Source: Deltaproteobacteria bacterium (GTDB lineage Bacteria > Desulfobacterota > Binatia > UTPRO1). From it: DNA of 64,000 nucleotides. Each line of letters begins with the position of its first letter. Position 1 is the first letter of the stretch. Where the stretch lies: contig JADYZW010000029.1 in NCBI GenBank assembly GCA_020852955.1, positions 1 through 64,000 on the forward strand, in the 5' to 3' direction. Both the position numbers and the translations under genes were made by a program. Under the pieces are notes generated by a model, which was given only the letters and a program-made list of their open reading frames with translations, was not told the origin of the DNA and ran no database searches. Positions 34,954-43,054 of this stretch are shown in pieces.

Positions 34954-36273
34954 ATGACCAAGACCATCATCGTGATTGGCGCGGGTATCTCGGGCCTGGG
35001 TGCCGCCTATGCGCTGCAGAAGAAGGGATGCGACGTCACGGTCCTGGAGAAGGACGAGCGCGTCGGCGGCAGGATGCTGTCGGTGGAATGGCACGGAACC
35101 TGGATCGATCTGGGCGCCGAGTATCTGTCCAGCAAGGAGAGCGAGCTCTTCGAGCTGATCACCGAGTTGGGATTGTCGTCCCGCGTCGTCGATTATCCGA
35201 CCATCGGGCAAGTGAACTTCGAGTCGTGGCGGCACGATTCCGGACACGTCGTGTCCCTCAGCAAGCCGCTGTCGCTCCTGACGACGGCCCCCTTGACCCT
35301 GCGCGGCAAGATCGGACTCGCCAGGCTGCTTCCCGCGAGCATCCCGCACCTGCTCCGGGTCAAGCTCCGGCCTCGAAGCGTCTACGATCCGGCAGCGGTG
35401 TCCGCGGACGATGAGGAGTCCCTGGAATCATGGCTTTCGCGTGTCCACCCGGACTACCTGGACTACATCGTCGAGCCCATGCACGAGTTCATGTGGAGTC
35501 ACGAGCCGCATGAGATCGCGAGGGGCTGGGCGTTGGGATTCTACGCGAAACACGTGAAGTTGGACGTGTGCTCGCTGGACGAAGGGTACGGGCTCCTTCC
35601 CCGGGTGCTCGCGACGAGACTCGCCGTGCGTACCGGCGCGCGCGTCACCAGCGTGGCGCCCGGAGAAGCGTCTGTGGCGGTCGCGTGGGAGCAGCAGGGG
35701 CGCCAGCATCGGAAGGAAGTGGATGGCGTCGTCGTGGCCGTGCCCGGCACCCGGGTCACGGACATCGTTCCAGGGCTCGATGCCGAGCGCGTGAAGTTCT
35801 TCGACGGCGTGAGGTATTCCCCGCAGGAGATACCGTTCTTCAAGCTGAAGCGCGAAGTGACGGGCCTGCCGATGATGCGCCTGTACTCCCGGCGAGAAGA
35901 TCCCGTCTTGAACGCCGTCATCTACACGGCCCCAAAGCCCGGTGGGGAGAAGATCTTGCGAGCCAAGCTCAAGGCCAAGTACATCAAGCGGGATTGGCGG
36001 CAGACGGACTCCGAGCGGATGGACGCGGTCCTGAAGGAGGTCGCGCGCTACTTCCCGGCGGCCGTCGATGCCGTCGAGGATCGGCTCCTGCACCGATGGC
36101 AGGATGCCCTGCCGATCTTCTATCCGGGCTACAGCCGCTCTCTCCGGACGTTCTCGGCCCTTCCTCCCATCCCGAGGCTCGCCTTTGCCGGGGACTATCT
36201 CACGGCGGGGGATACCGGCGCGGCGTACCACAGCGGACGCTGCGCGGCCGAAGACCTGATGAAGCGGACCTGA
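34954..36273 (+). CDS. FAD-dependent amine oxidase/protoporphyrinogen oxidase-like protein
   Basis: A 439-residue flavoprotein. The FAD Rossmann motif is IIVIGAGISGLGAAYALQ at the N-terminus, followed by VLEKDERVGGRM (the GGR motif) and a C-terminal FAGDYLTAGDTGAAYHSGR that closes the FAD site. This is the fold of amine oxidases, PPO and phytoene-desaturase-like enzymes. No substrate can be named. Base composition is visibly lower in GC than the flanking genes, with more A/T in third positions, suggesting transfer. Confidence 0.85.
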   Translation: MTKTIIVIGAGISGLGAAYALQKKGCDVTVLEKDERVGGRMLSVEWHGTWIDLGAEYLSSKESELFELITELGLSSRVVDYPTIGQVNFESWRHDSGHVVSLSKPLSLLTTAPLTLRGKIGLARLLPASIPHLLRVKLRPRSVYDPAAVSADDEESLESWLSRVHPDYLDYIVEPMHEFMWSHEPHEIARGWALGFYAKHVKLDVCSLDEGYGLLPRVLATRLAVRTGARVTSVAPGEASVAVAWEQQGRQHRKEVDGVVVAVPGTRVTDIVPGLDAERVKFFDGVRYSPQEIPFFKLKREVTGLPMMRLYSRREDPVLNAVIYTAPKPGGEKILRAKLKAKYIKRDWRQTDSERMDAVLKEVARYFPAAVDAVEDRLLHRWQDALPIFYPGYSRSLRTFSALPPIPRLAFAGDYLTAGDTGAAYHSGRCAAEDLMKRT

Positions 36274-36304
36274 CCGGGGGAGCATCGCGCGCTCGCGCCG
36301 CGGA

Positions 36305-37489
36305 TCACCGATCGCGGCGGATGACGTCGAGGTGGGGCGGCTTGGGCAGCGACGCGAGCGCGATCCGGCCTTCGACCAGGTCGCAGAGCTCCCGTCCGAC
36401 CAGCTCGGCGCGCCAGCCGTTCGCGAGCGGGTGCTCGGCGGCGCCGCCGGCAACGACGAGCTCGACGTAGCGTTCGAGGTCGGCGCGCGTGGCGACGAGC
36501 TCCGACGCGATGTCCGCGGCGTCGCAGCGCGCCCGCAGCAGGACGGCGGCGAGTTCGGAGGCCGCGGCGATGCGGCGCGCGAGTTCGCGCGGCGCGTCGC
36601 GGGGCGGCTCGATCGGCGCGGCCGCGAGGCCGGCCTCGATGGCGCGGACGAGCCGGCCGCGCGCGGCGCCGGAGAGGCCGCCCGCGCCGCGCACGTGGCC
36701 GATCGCCTCGCTGTCGCGGGGGCCGGTGCGCGCGATTTCGATGACGGTCGGATCCTTCAAGACCCAGCCGACGGGGAGGTCGCTCGCCTGCGCCTCGGCT
36801 TCGCGCCAGGCGGCGACCTCGCGCAGGAGCGCGAGCTGGCGCCCCGAGAGTCGGCCGCGCCGGGAGAGCTTCAGGTAGGCCTGCCGCGGATCGGCGGCCG
36901 GCACGCCGGGTCCGTAGCGGCGCGCCAGCTCGTCGGCGACCCAGGCGCTCCGGCCGCGCGCGGCGACGTCGCGCGCGAGCGTCTCGGCGATCGCGTGGAG
37001 GTGGCGGACGTCGTCGGCGGCGTACGCGATCTGCGTCGGCGAGAGGGGGCGCTGCACCCAGTTGCTGAAGGTCTCGTTGTGGGCGAGGTGGATGCGGAGG
37101 ACGCGCTCGACCAGGCGGTCGTAGGCGAGCGAGGTTCCGAGGCCGACGAAGCCGGCAACGACCTGCACGTCGAAGACGCGCGTCGGACGGATGCCGAAGC
37201 GCCGCGCGAAGAGGACCAGATCGGCCGCCGGCGCGTGCATCAGGATCTCGACCGCCGGATCGGCGACGAGAGCGGCGATCGGCGCGACGTCGACGCCTGC
37301 GATGGGATCGAGGATGACGACGCGGGTCGCGGTCGCGACCTGTACGAGGCAGGGCACCGGCGCGTACGTGCGTTCCCACAGGAACTCGGTGTCGAGGCCG
37401 ATTCGCCCGGCGGCGCGCGCCTCGTCGGCAAAGCGCGCGACGTCGGCGGGGGTCGTGAGGTGCTCGATCGGGACGGCTGGCTCTCGCAT
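36305..37489 (-). CDS. rnd: Ribonuclease D
   Basis: A 394-residue 3'-5' exoribonuclease. DEDD motifs: LDTEF (Asp33, Glu35), the second acid in the Ala-rich HAPAADL segment, and YAADD with Tyr plus final Asp (DEDDy type). An HRDC-like helical domain follows (RQLALLREVAAWREAEAQ), then a second one near 300-380. This matches RNase D in length and order. It trims tRNA 3' ends or other RNAs. The ATG at 37489 is chosen because earlier codons have no family similarity. Confidence 0.86.
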   Translation of the reverse strand: MREPAVPIEHLTTPADVARFADEARAAGRIGLDTEFLWERTYAPVPCLVQVATATRVVILDPIAGVDVAPIAALVADPAVEILMHAPAADLVLFARRFGIRPTRVFDVQVVAGFVGLGTSLAYDRLVERVLRIHLAHNETFSNWVQRPLSPTQIAYAADDVRHLHAIAETLARDVAARGRSAWVADELARRYGPGVPAADPRQAYLKLSRRGRLSGRQLALLREVAAWREAEAQASDLPVGWVLKDPTVIEIARTGPRDSEAIGHVRGAGGLSGAARGRLVRAIEAGLAAAPIEPPRDAPRELARRIAAASELAAVLLRARCDAADIASELVATRADLERYVELVVAGGAAEHPLANGWRAELVGRELCDLVEGRIALASLPKPPHLDVIRRDR

Positions 37490-37532
37490 GGCGAGGGCTT
37501 GTATCAGAATCGCCGGTGAGGGGAGTCCGTCC

Positions 37533-38564
37533 GTGACATTGCCGGTGCCGGCCGACCTGCCGCGGTTGCTGCGTCGGCTCGCGCGCGAGGAAGGGGCCGA
37601 GCGGCGCGAGCTCGCGCGGTTGGAGGCGCGCCTGCGTCGGTTCGAGGACGTGGAGCGGCCGGCGTACGACGCCTGGATCCGGTGCGAACTCGGACCGGCG
37701 GTCGCCGAGGTGGAGGAACTCGCCGGCGCGCTCCGCGCGCGTCGGATGCTCGCGGAACGCGTAACCGAGCTGGTGGAGGAGGGGGGTCTGCATCCCCGCG
37801 AGGCGCTCTGGGCCGTGCGGGAGGCGGCCGCGGACGAGGCGCCCCGCGCTGGCGGCCGGGCCGAGCGCGCGACGCGCGAGTGCGAGGAGGTCGAGGCGCG
37901 CCGGCGCGCCAAGCGCGAACGCAAGCGCGCGGCGCGGCAGCGCATGGCGCGGGAGCGGCGCGCGGCCGGCCGGAAAGGCGCGGCGCGCGGCGTCCCCGTT
38001 GGGACGGGCGCGGACGGCGCCGGCGGCGGCGAGGCGGCGAGGCGGCTCGTCGCCGTCTACCGGGCGCTGGCGCGAAGTCTGCACCCCGACTCGCCGTGCG
38101 TGGTGCGGGCGCTCGCGCCGGCGCAGCTCCGCGCCGTCTGGGCGGAAGTGCAGGCCGCCTACGCCCTCCGGAGCCTCGAACGGCTGCTCGCGCTCGGGGC
38201 CTGGCTCGAGGCGGTGGCGGAAGGCGGGCTCGACGCCGGGGCCGAGCTCGGCGAAGGGCGGGACGCGCCGTCTCCACGGCCGGGAGGGTTCCTGTCGCTG
38301 GCGGAGCGGCACGAGCGCCTGCGGGCGCTCCGCCGCGCCGCCCGTACGCTCGACCGGCGGCTCGGCGAGCTCGTAGAGGAGCCCGCGTGGGCCTTCCCCA
38401 CGGCGACGCCACAGGCGCGCCGCACGCTCAGGCAGGGCGCGGCGCGGCGCCTCGCGAGCGAGCGCGACGCGCTCCGGGTGGCGCTCGCGGCCGTCGACGA
38501 GTTCCTGGACGGCATCGGCCCGCCGCGCCCACCGCGCGTGCGGCGGGCGCGCGGACGGCGCTGA
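37533..38564 (+). CDS. Divergent J-domain-like protein with coiled coil
   Basis: A 343-residue, highly charged, helical protein. Residues about 15-150 are coiled coil rich in Arg/Glu/Ala. Residues about 170-230 resemble a J domain: VYRALARSLHPD contains the HPD motif that stimulates Hsp70 ATPase, followed after a short insertion by VWAEVQAAYALRSLERL. The N-terminal J-helix I is not clear, so J function is inferred. GTG 37533 follows GAGGGG by about 9 nt. It shares a 43-bp gap with the divergent RNase D gene. Confidence 0.62.
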   Translation: MTLPVPADLPRLLRRLAREEGAERRELARLEARLRRFEDVERPAYDAWIRCELGPAVAEVEELAGALRARRMLAERVTELVEEGGLHPREALWAVREAAADEAPRAGGRAERATRECEEVEARRRAKRERKRAARQRMARERRAAGRKGAARGVPVGTGADGAGGGEAARRLVAVYRALARSLHPDSPCVVRALAPAQLRAVWAEVQAAYALRSLERLLALGAWLEAVAEGGLDAGAELGEGRDAPSPRPGGFLSLAERHERLRALRRAARTLDRRLGELVEEPAWAFPTATPQARRTLRQGAARRLASERDALRVALAAVDEFLDGIGPPRPPRVRRARGRR

Positions 38565-38590
38565 GCCGCGCGACCTGCTAGGAAGATCGC

Positions 38591-39988
38591 GTGGCCATCG
38601 CGACCATCGACCCGACGAGCGGCGCGACGCTCCGGACGTTCGCGCCCCACGACCGCGCCGAGGTCGAGGCGCGGCTCGCGCGCGCGGGGGCGGCGTACGA
38701 GCGCCATCGGCGCACGACCGTCGCGGAGCGGGCGGCGCGCCTGCGCCGGGCGGCGGATCTCTTCGACACGGAACGCGAGGCCCTCGCGCGGATCGCGGTG
38801 CGGGAGATGGGGAAGCCGATCCGGGCCGCGCGGAGCGAGGTCGAGAAGTGCGCCGAGGGCTGCCGTTGGTACGCCGAGCACGCGGCCGCCTTCCTCGGCG
38901 ACGAGCCGGTCGCCGCCGCCCGCGAGCCGAGCACGATCGTCTATCTGCCGCTCGGCCCGATCCTCGCCGTGATGCCCTGGAACTTTCCCTACTGGCAGGT
39001 CACGCGCTTTGCGGCGCCGGCGCTGATGGCGGGAAACGTCGCGCTCTTGAAGCACGCCTCGAACGTGCCGCAGTGCGCGCTCGCGCTCGAGGACCTCTTC
39101 GGGCGCGCCGGCTTCGGCGACGGCGGCTTCCAGGTGCTCCTGATGGGCGGCGACGCGGTCGCGAACGTCGTCGCCGATCCCCGGATCGCGGCCGTCACGC
39201 TCACCGGCAGTGAAGGCGCGGGAGCGGCGGTCGCGTCCGCCGCGGGCCGCCACCTGAAGAAGATCGTGCTCGAGCTCGGGGGCAGCGACCCCTTCGTCGT
39301 GATGCCGAGCGCGGACGTCGCGCGGGCGGCGGCCGTGGGAGTCACGGCGCGGACGCTCAACAACGGGCAGTCGTGCATCGCGGCGAAGCGCTTCGTGGTG
39401 CACGACGCGGTGTACGACCGCTTCGTCGGCCTGCTGGTGGACGGCCTCGCGGGCCTCCGCGTCGGCGACCCGGCCGACGACGCCACCGAGCTCGGCCCGC
39501 TCGCGACGGCCGCCGGTCGCGACGCGTTGGCGCGCCAGGTCGAGGCGTCGGTCGCGGCGGGGGCGCGCGTCCTCCTCGGCGGGCGATCGCTTCCCGGGCC
39601 GGGATGGTTCTACGCGGCGACCGTGCTGGCGGACGTTCCGTCCGAGGCGCCGGTCGCGCGCGAGGAGGTGTTCGGACCGGTGGCGGTCGTGTGGCGGGTG
39701 GGCGACGTCGACGAGGCGATCGCGCGCGCGAACGACACGCCCTACGGGCTCGGCGCGAGCGTCTGGACCGCGGACCCGGACGAGCGCGAGCGTTTCGTCC
39801 GCGAGATCCGGGCCGGCATGACGTTCGTGAACGCCATGGTCGCGTCCGACCCGCGGCTGCCGTTCGGCGGCGTGAAGCGCTCCGGTTGGGGCCGCGAGCT
39901 CGCCGCGCTCGGCCTGCGGGAGTTCTGCAACGTGAAAACGATCGTACGCGCGCCCCCGTCAGGCGGCGGCCCGCCGCCGGCGACGTAG
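38591..39988 (+). CDS. NAD(P)-dependent aldehyde dehydrogenase (succinate-semialdehyde type)
   Basis: A 465-residue ALDH. The catalytic Cys is Cys262 in NNGQSCIAAKR and the general base Glu228 in LELGGSDPF. VMPWNFPYWQVTRFAAPALMAGN forms the cofactor-binding site, and LPFGGVKRSGWGREL is the conserved end. Overall it resembles GabD1-like succinate-semialdehyde dehydrogenases; the true aldehyde is unknown. The GTG start has GGAAG 6 nt upstream. The last 30 bases overlap the end of the opposite-strand DUF983 gene. Confidence 0.87.
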   Translation: MAIATIDPTSGATLRTFAPHDRAEVEARLARAGAAYERHRRTTVAERAARLRRAADLFDTEREALARIAVREMGKPIRAARSEVEKCAEGCRWYAEHAAAFLGDEPVAAAREPSTIVYLPLGPILAVMPWNFPYWQVTRFAAPALMAGNVALLKHASNVPQCALALEDLFGRAGFGDGGFQVLLMGGDAVANVVADPRIAAVTLTGSEGAGAAVASAAGRHLKKIVLELGGSDPFVVMPSADVARAAAVGVTARTLNNGQSCIAAKRFVVHDAVYDRFVGLLVDGLAGLRVGDPADDATELGPLATAAGRDALARQVEASVAAGARVLLGGRSLPGPGWFYAATVLADVPSEAPVAREEVFGPVAVVWRVGDVDEAIARANDTPYGLGASVWTADPDERERFVREIRAGMTFVNAMVASDPRLPFGGVKRSGWGRELAALGLREFCNVKTIVRAPPSGGGPPPAT

Positions 39989-40336
39989 ATAGTCGAGCGC
40001 GACGCCCACCCCGGTTCGCTGCGGCAGCGTCACGACGAGAGCCAGCATCGCCAGCGCCCACAGGCCGTAGAACCACGTCGATGACGGCACCCACACGCGC
40101 AGGAACACCAGGCCGATCAGGGGCGCGAGGAAGAGCACGCGATCGAGCGCGAAGAGGTAGCCGAAGAGATCCCCCTGGTCTTCGAGGTAGCGCAGGCCGC
40201 AGACGGCGCAATGCTCGTGCATCACGTTCAGGCGCTTGAAGAGCCGACCCTCGCCGCAGCGGGGGCAACGCTTGCGCCAGCCGCGGGCGAGGAGGACGGC
40301 GAGCGGGGGAGGCGCCGCCGCCGCCGGCGCGGTCAT
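39959..40336 (-). CDS. DUF983 family membrane protein
   Basis: A 125-residue protein with two CxxC pairs (CPRCGEGRLF and CAVCG) and two membrane helices (RVLFLAPLIGLVFLRVW, FYGLWALAMLALVVTL). This matches DUF983 in length and order. Its function is unknown; the zinc-knuckle-like cysteines may bind metal. The ATG overlaps the stop of the enoyl-CoA hydratase gene (ATGA), so they are co-translated, which is an unexpected pairing. Confidence 0.83.
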   Translation of the reverse strand: MTAPAAAAPPPLAVLLARGWRKRCPRCGEGRLFKRLNVMHEHCAVCGLRYLEDQGDLFGYLFALDRVLFLAPLIGLVFLRVWVPSSTWFYGLWALAMLALVVTLPQRTGVGVALDYLRRRRRAAA

Positions 40337-41121
40337 GCGGGGTCGCGGAAGGTCGGGGCGCGCTTCTCGAGGTTCGCCATCACCGCTTCCATCTGGTTCG
40401 CGCTGCCGATGAGCGACCGCTGCTCGCGGCTCTCGGCGGCGAGCAGGGCGGCGGCGTCGGCATCGGCGGCGGCGTTGTAGAGACGTTTGGCGCCGCGGAT
40501 CGCGTCCGGGTTCCGGGCGGCGATCGCACGCGCCAGGGTCGTCGCCGCCGCGTGCGGGTCCGCGTCCACGCGCGTGACGCAGCCGTATGCGGCCCCCTCG
40601 GCGCCGCTGAAGATCCGGCCCGTGAACGTGAGCTCGCGGAGGACGTCGTCGCGCATGAGGCCGCGCGAGAGGGCGATGCCGGCCATATCCGGGATGAGAC
40701 CCCACTGGATCTCCATGATCGAGAGCCGGGCGTCGGGAGTCGCGATCCGCACGTCGGCGCCGAGCATTATCTGGAAGCCGCCCCCGAAGGCGACGCCGTG
40801 GATCGCCGCGACGACCGGGACGGGCAGCTGGCGCCAGAGCCACGCGACCTGCTGGAAGGGATTGGCGGCGCCATGGGTGCGCGCGTCGAGGTCGCCGGGG
40901 CCCCCGGAGCCGGTGAAGATCGCCATGTCGAGGCCGGCGCAGAAGGCGCGCCCGTTTCCGGAAAGGACGACGGCGCGGAGCTCCGGCGTCGCGGCGAGCC
41001 GCGCGCCCGCGGCGGCGATCTCGTCGAACATGGCGCGGTCGAGGGCGTTCAGCTTCTCGGGGCGGTTGAGGCGGACGTCGGCGACGCCGGCGTCGATCGT
41101 GATGCGCACGCGGTCGGCCAT
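40333..41121 (-). CDS. Enoyl-CoA hydratase/isomerase (crotonase) family protein
   Basis: A 262-residue crotonase. It opens ITIDAGVADVRLNRPEKLNALD; the oxyanion hole segments are GNGRAFCAGLDM and HGVAFGGGFQIMLGAD; and MEIQWGLIPDMAG carries the active-site Glu. These motifs fit a functional enoyl-CoA hydratase or isomerase in fatty-acid or aromatic-acid degradation. The start at 41121 is preceded by GGGAG at 9 nt; an ATG ten codons upstream lacks this. It is the first gene of a pair with DUF983. Confidence 0.87.
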   Translation of the reverse strand: MADRVRITIDAGVADVRLNRPEKLNALDRAMFDEIAAAGARLAATPELRAVVLSGNGRAFCAGLDMAIFTGSGGPGDLDARTHGAANPFQQVAWLWRQLPVPVVAAIHGVAFGGGFQIMLGADVRIATPDARLSIMEIQWGLIPDMAGIALSRGLMRDDVLRELTFTGRIFSGAEGAAYGCVTRVDADPHAAATTLARAIAARNPDAIRGAKRLYNAAADADAAALLAAESREQRSLIGSANQMEAVMANLEKRAPTFRDPA

Positions 41122-41195
41122 GGCTCGTTCTCCCGCCGGGAGGCTTGGCAAATGGGGCGAGCTCTCGCAAGAATGGGCGTTCGGAGGGGACGGCC

Positions 41196-42173
41196 ATGCG
41201 GAGCACGACGGTGGGGGTCGGGGTGGCGGCGGTGGCGCTGTGGGTGGGGCTCGGGTCCGGGGCGGCGGCGGCGCAGGTCTGCGGCGACGCGGACGCGAGC
41301 GGGGCGGTCGGGGTGACCGACGGTGTGCAGGCGCTGCGCGCGGCGGCCGGGCTCGGGAGCAGCTGCACGGCGTCGCGGTGCGACGTCGATGGGAGCGGCG
41401 TCGTGACCATCAGCGACGGCGTCAACGTGCTCCGGAAGGCCGCCGGGCTGACCATCGCCGAGGCGTGTCCGGCCGCGACGACGCAGGAGTCGGTGCGAGC
41501 CTTCCTCGGCGAGATGACCAAGGTGGCCCGCGCGCCGGGGGTCGCGGCGTCCGCGACGCTTGCCCGCGTCGGCGCGGCCGCGGTCCCGGCGGTGGTCGTC
41601 GAGTGCGACGAGGGCTTCTTCGAGACCGATGGCGACCGCGCCGTGTACCACGCCTGCCGCTTCGGGACGCTCCTCGTCGACGGTGCGGTCACGAGCACGG
41701 TCGACCCGCGCTCCGATCCGGAGAACGGCCGGTTCATCAAGACCGACGTCTACGAGCGGTACGAGGTGCGCTTCCTCGACTCGGGCTTCACGTTCCGTCA
41801 GGACGGCACGAGCACGATCGACATCGACACGCGGGCGAACCGGCTGGTCGAGAACGCCACGCTCACGATCGTCGTCGGCGACTCGGCGCTCGGCCAGGAC
41901 GAGTACACGCTCCGGAAGATCGACCTCACGACCGATACGCAGTCGGGAGCGGTGCTCACGGGGAGCCTCGTGTCGGCGCTCGCGTCGGCCGGGCTCGCCG
42001 GGATCGAGGAGGTGACGCTCGGTTACCGCACCAGCACGACGGCCGACGTCGAGGTCGCGTTCGAGGACGGCCACACGGAGTCGTTCGCCTACGACCTCGT
42101 CACGAACGAGCTGACGCCGCTCGCGAACGGGGGCGCGGCGGCCCGCGCCGCGATCGATCGCCGTCGGGCGTGA
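41196..42173 (+). CDS. Secreted protein with N-terminal dockerin-like pair (paralogue)
   Basis: A 325-residue paralogue of the protein at 24997. The signal peptide ends AAAAQ and is followed directly by CGDADASGAVGVTDGVQ and CDVDGSGVVTISDGV units with calcium-loop Asp/Ser/Gly positions kept. The longer C-terminal region is beta-rich and ends like its paralogue in a short strand-turn-strand (EDGHTESFAYDLVTN versus NGGSQEFRLDLATG). GGAGGGG lies 5-6 nt before ATG 41196. Export and calcium binding are inferred; no partner is visible. Confidence 0.76.
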   Translation: MRSTTVGVGVAAVALWVGLGSGAAAAQVCGDADASGAVGVTDGVQALRAAAGLGSSCTASRCDVDGSGVVTISDGVNVLRKAAGLTIAEACPAATTQESVRAFLGEMTKVARAPGVAASATLARVGAAAVPAVVVECDEGFFETDGDRAVYHACRFGTLLVDGAVTSTVDPRSDPENGRFIKTDVYERYEVRFLDSGFTFRQDGTSTIDIDTRANRLVENATLTIVVGDSALGQDEYTLRKIDLTTDTQSGAVLTGSLVSALASAGLAGIEEVTLGYRTSTTADVEVAFEDGHTESFAYDLVTNELTPLANGGAAARAAIDRRRA

Positions 42174-42275
42174 CGGCCGTGACGGCGCGAGGCCGGACCC
42201 CACCCCCCGAACATATGGGTTGCCTCCGGTATGCATTCTGGCATGGTGCTGCGCATCCCACGGAGGAGATCCCCC

Positions 42276-42923
42276 ATGCAGAGTCTCCCTCGATACTTCG
42301 TCGGAACCATCCTGGCGCTCGCGAGCGGGCTGCTCGTCGCCGCCCCGGCCGACGCGCAGTCGGTCACGGTGAACCGTTGCGCCGCGGCCAAGGTCCGCTG
42401 CGTGATGGGGTACACGCATGTCTGCGGCGTCCAGGGCGTGCTCGGCCTCTTCAAGTGCCATCAGAACGCGACGCTGCGAGGGCGCTTCGTGGACCAGGTC
42501 TGCGTGAACCGTACGGTGGACAAGATCACCGAGTGCTTCCGTGACGCGGAACGCCGCGGCGTCTGCCTCACGAACGACGACGTGGTCGCGATCCAGGGCA
42601 AGGTCGAGGCCTTCGTGCTCGACGCCGTCGAGGCGCTGACCCCGGGGTTCCCGTACCCGCTCGTCAACACCTGCGCGGCGGGCAAGCAGAAGGCGCTGGC
42701 CGAGGCGACGTCGGACAAGCTCGAGTGCTTCGAAGACGCCATGCGGCGCGATCCGGGCGAGATCGATCCGGGGTGCCTGGCGCGCCCCGACGGGCAATAC
42801 GCTTATCTCTGGGACCGGATCGAAGGAAACGGCGGCTGCCTGACCCTCGACGACGACGCGGCGCTGCTCGAGAAGGCCGACGCGTTCATTGCCGACGTCG
42901 TGACCGCGCTCGATCCGCAGTAG
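42276..42923 (+). CDS. Secreted cysteine-repeat protein, same family as 1-621
   Basis: A 215-residue protein. The signal peptide (VGTILALASGLLVAAPADAQ) is followed by two related halves, about 35-121 and 133-211. Each has the pattern seen in the protein at 1-621: Cys near the start with Ala/Lys residues, a middle Cys, then F/W...E-x-x-G-x-C-[LT]-T-x-x-D and a helix with [DE]AF[VI]xD[AV]. GGAGGAG 7 nt before ATG is a good ribosome binding site. Function unknown; extracellular or periplasmic. Confidence 0.75.
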   Translation: MQSLPRYFVGTILALASGLLVAAPADAQSVTVNRCAAAKVRCVMGYTHVCGVQGVLGLFKCHQNATLRGRFVDQVCVNRTVDKITECFRDAERRGVCLTNDDVVAIQGKVEAFVLDAVEALTPGFPYPLVNTCAAGKQKALAEATSDKLECFEDAMRRDPGEIDPGCLARPDGQYAYLWDRIEGNGGCLTLDDDAALLEKADAFIADVVTALDPQ

Positions 42924-43054
42924 GGGATCGGGCCGCACCCGCAACTCCTGGTCCGGCCGTCGATTTCGCTGGACCTGGCGAGGAGTCCCGAGTAGTCTTC
43001 GACCGCCATTCGCGCGGCCGTGACGCGGATGAGACCCCATCTGAAGGACCATTC

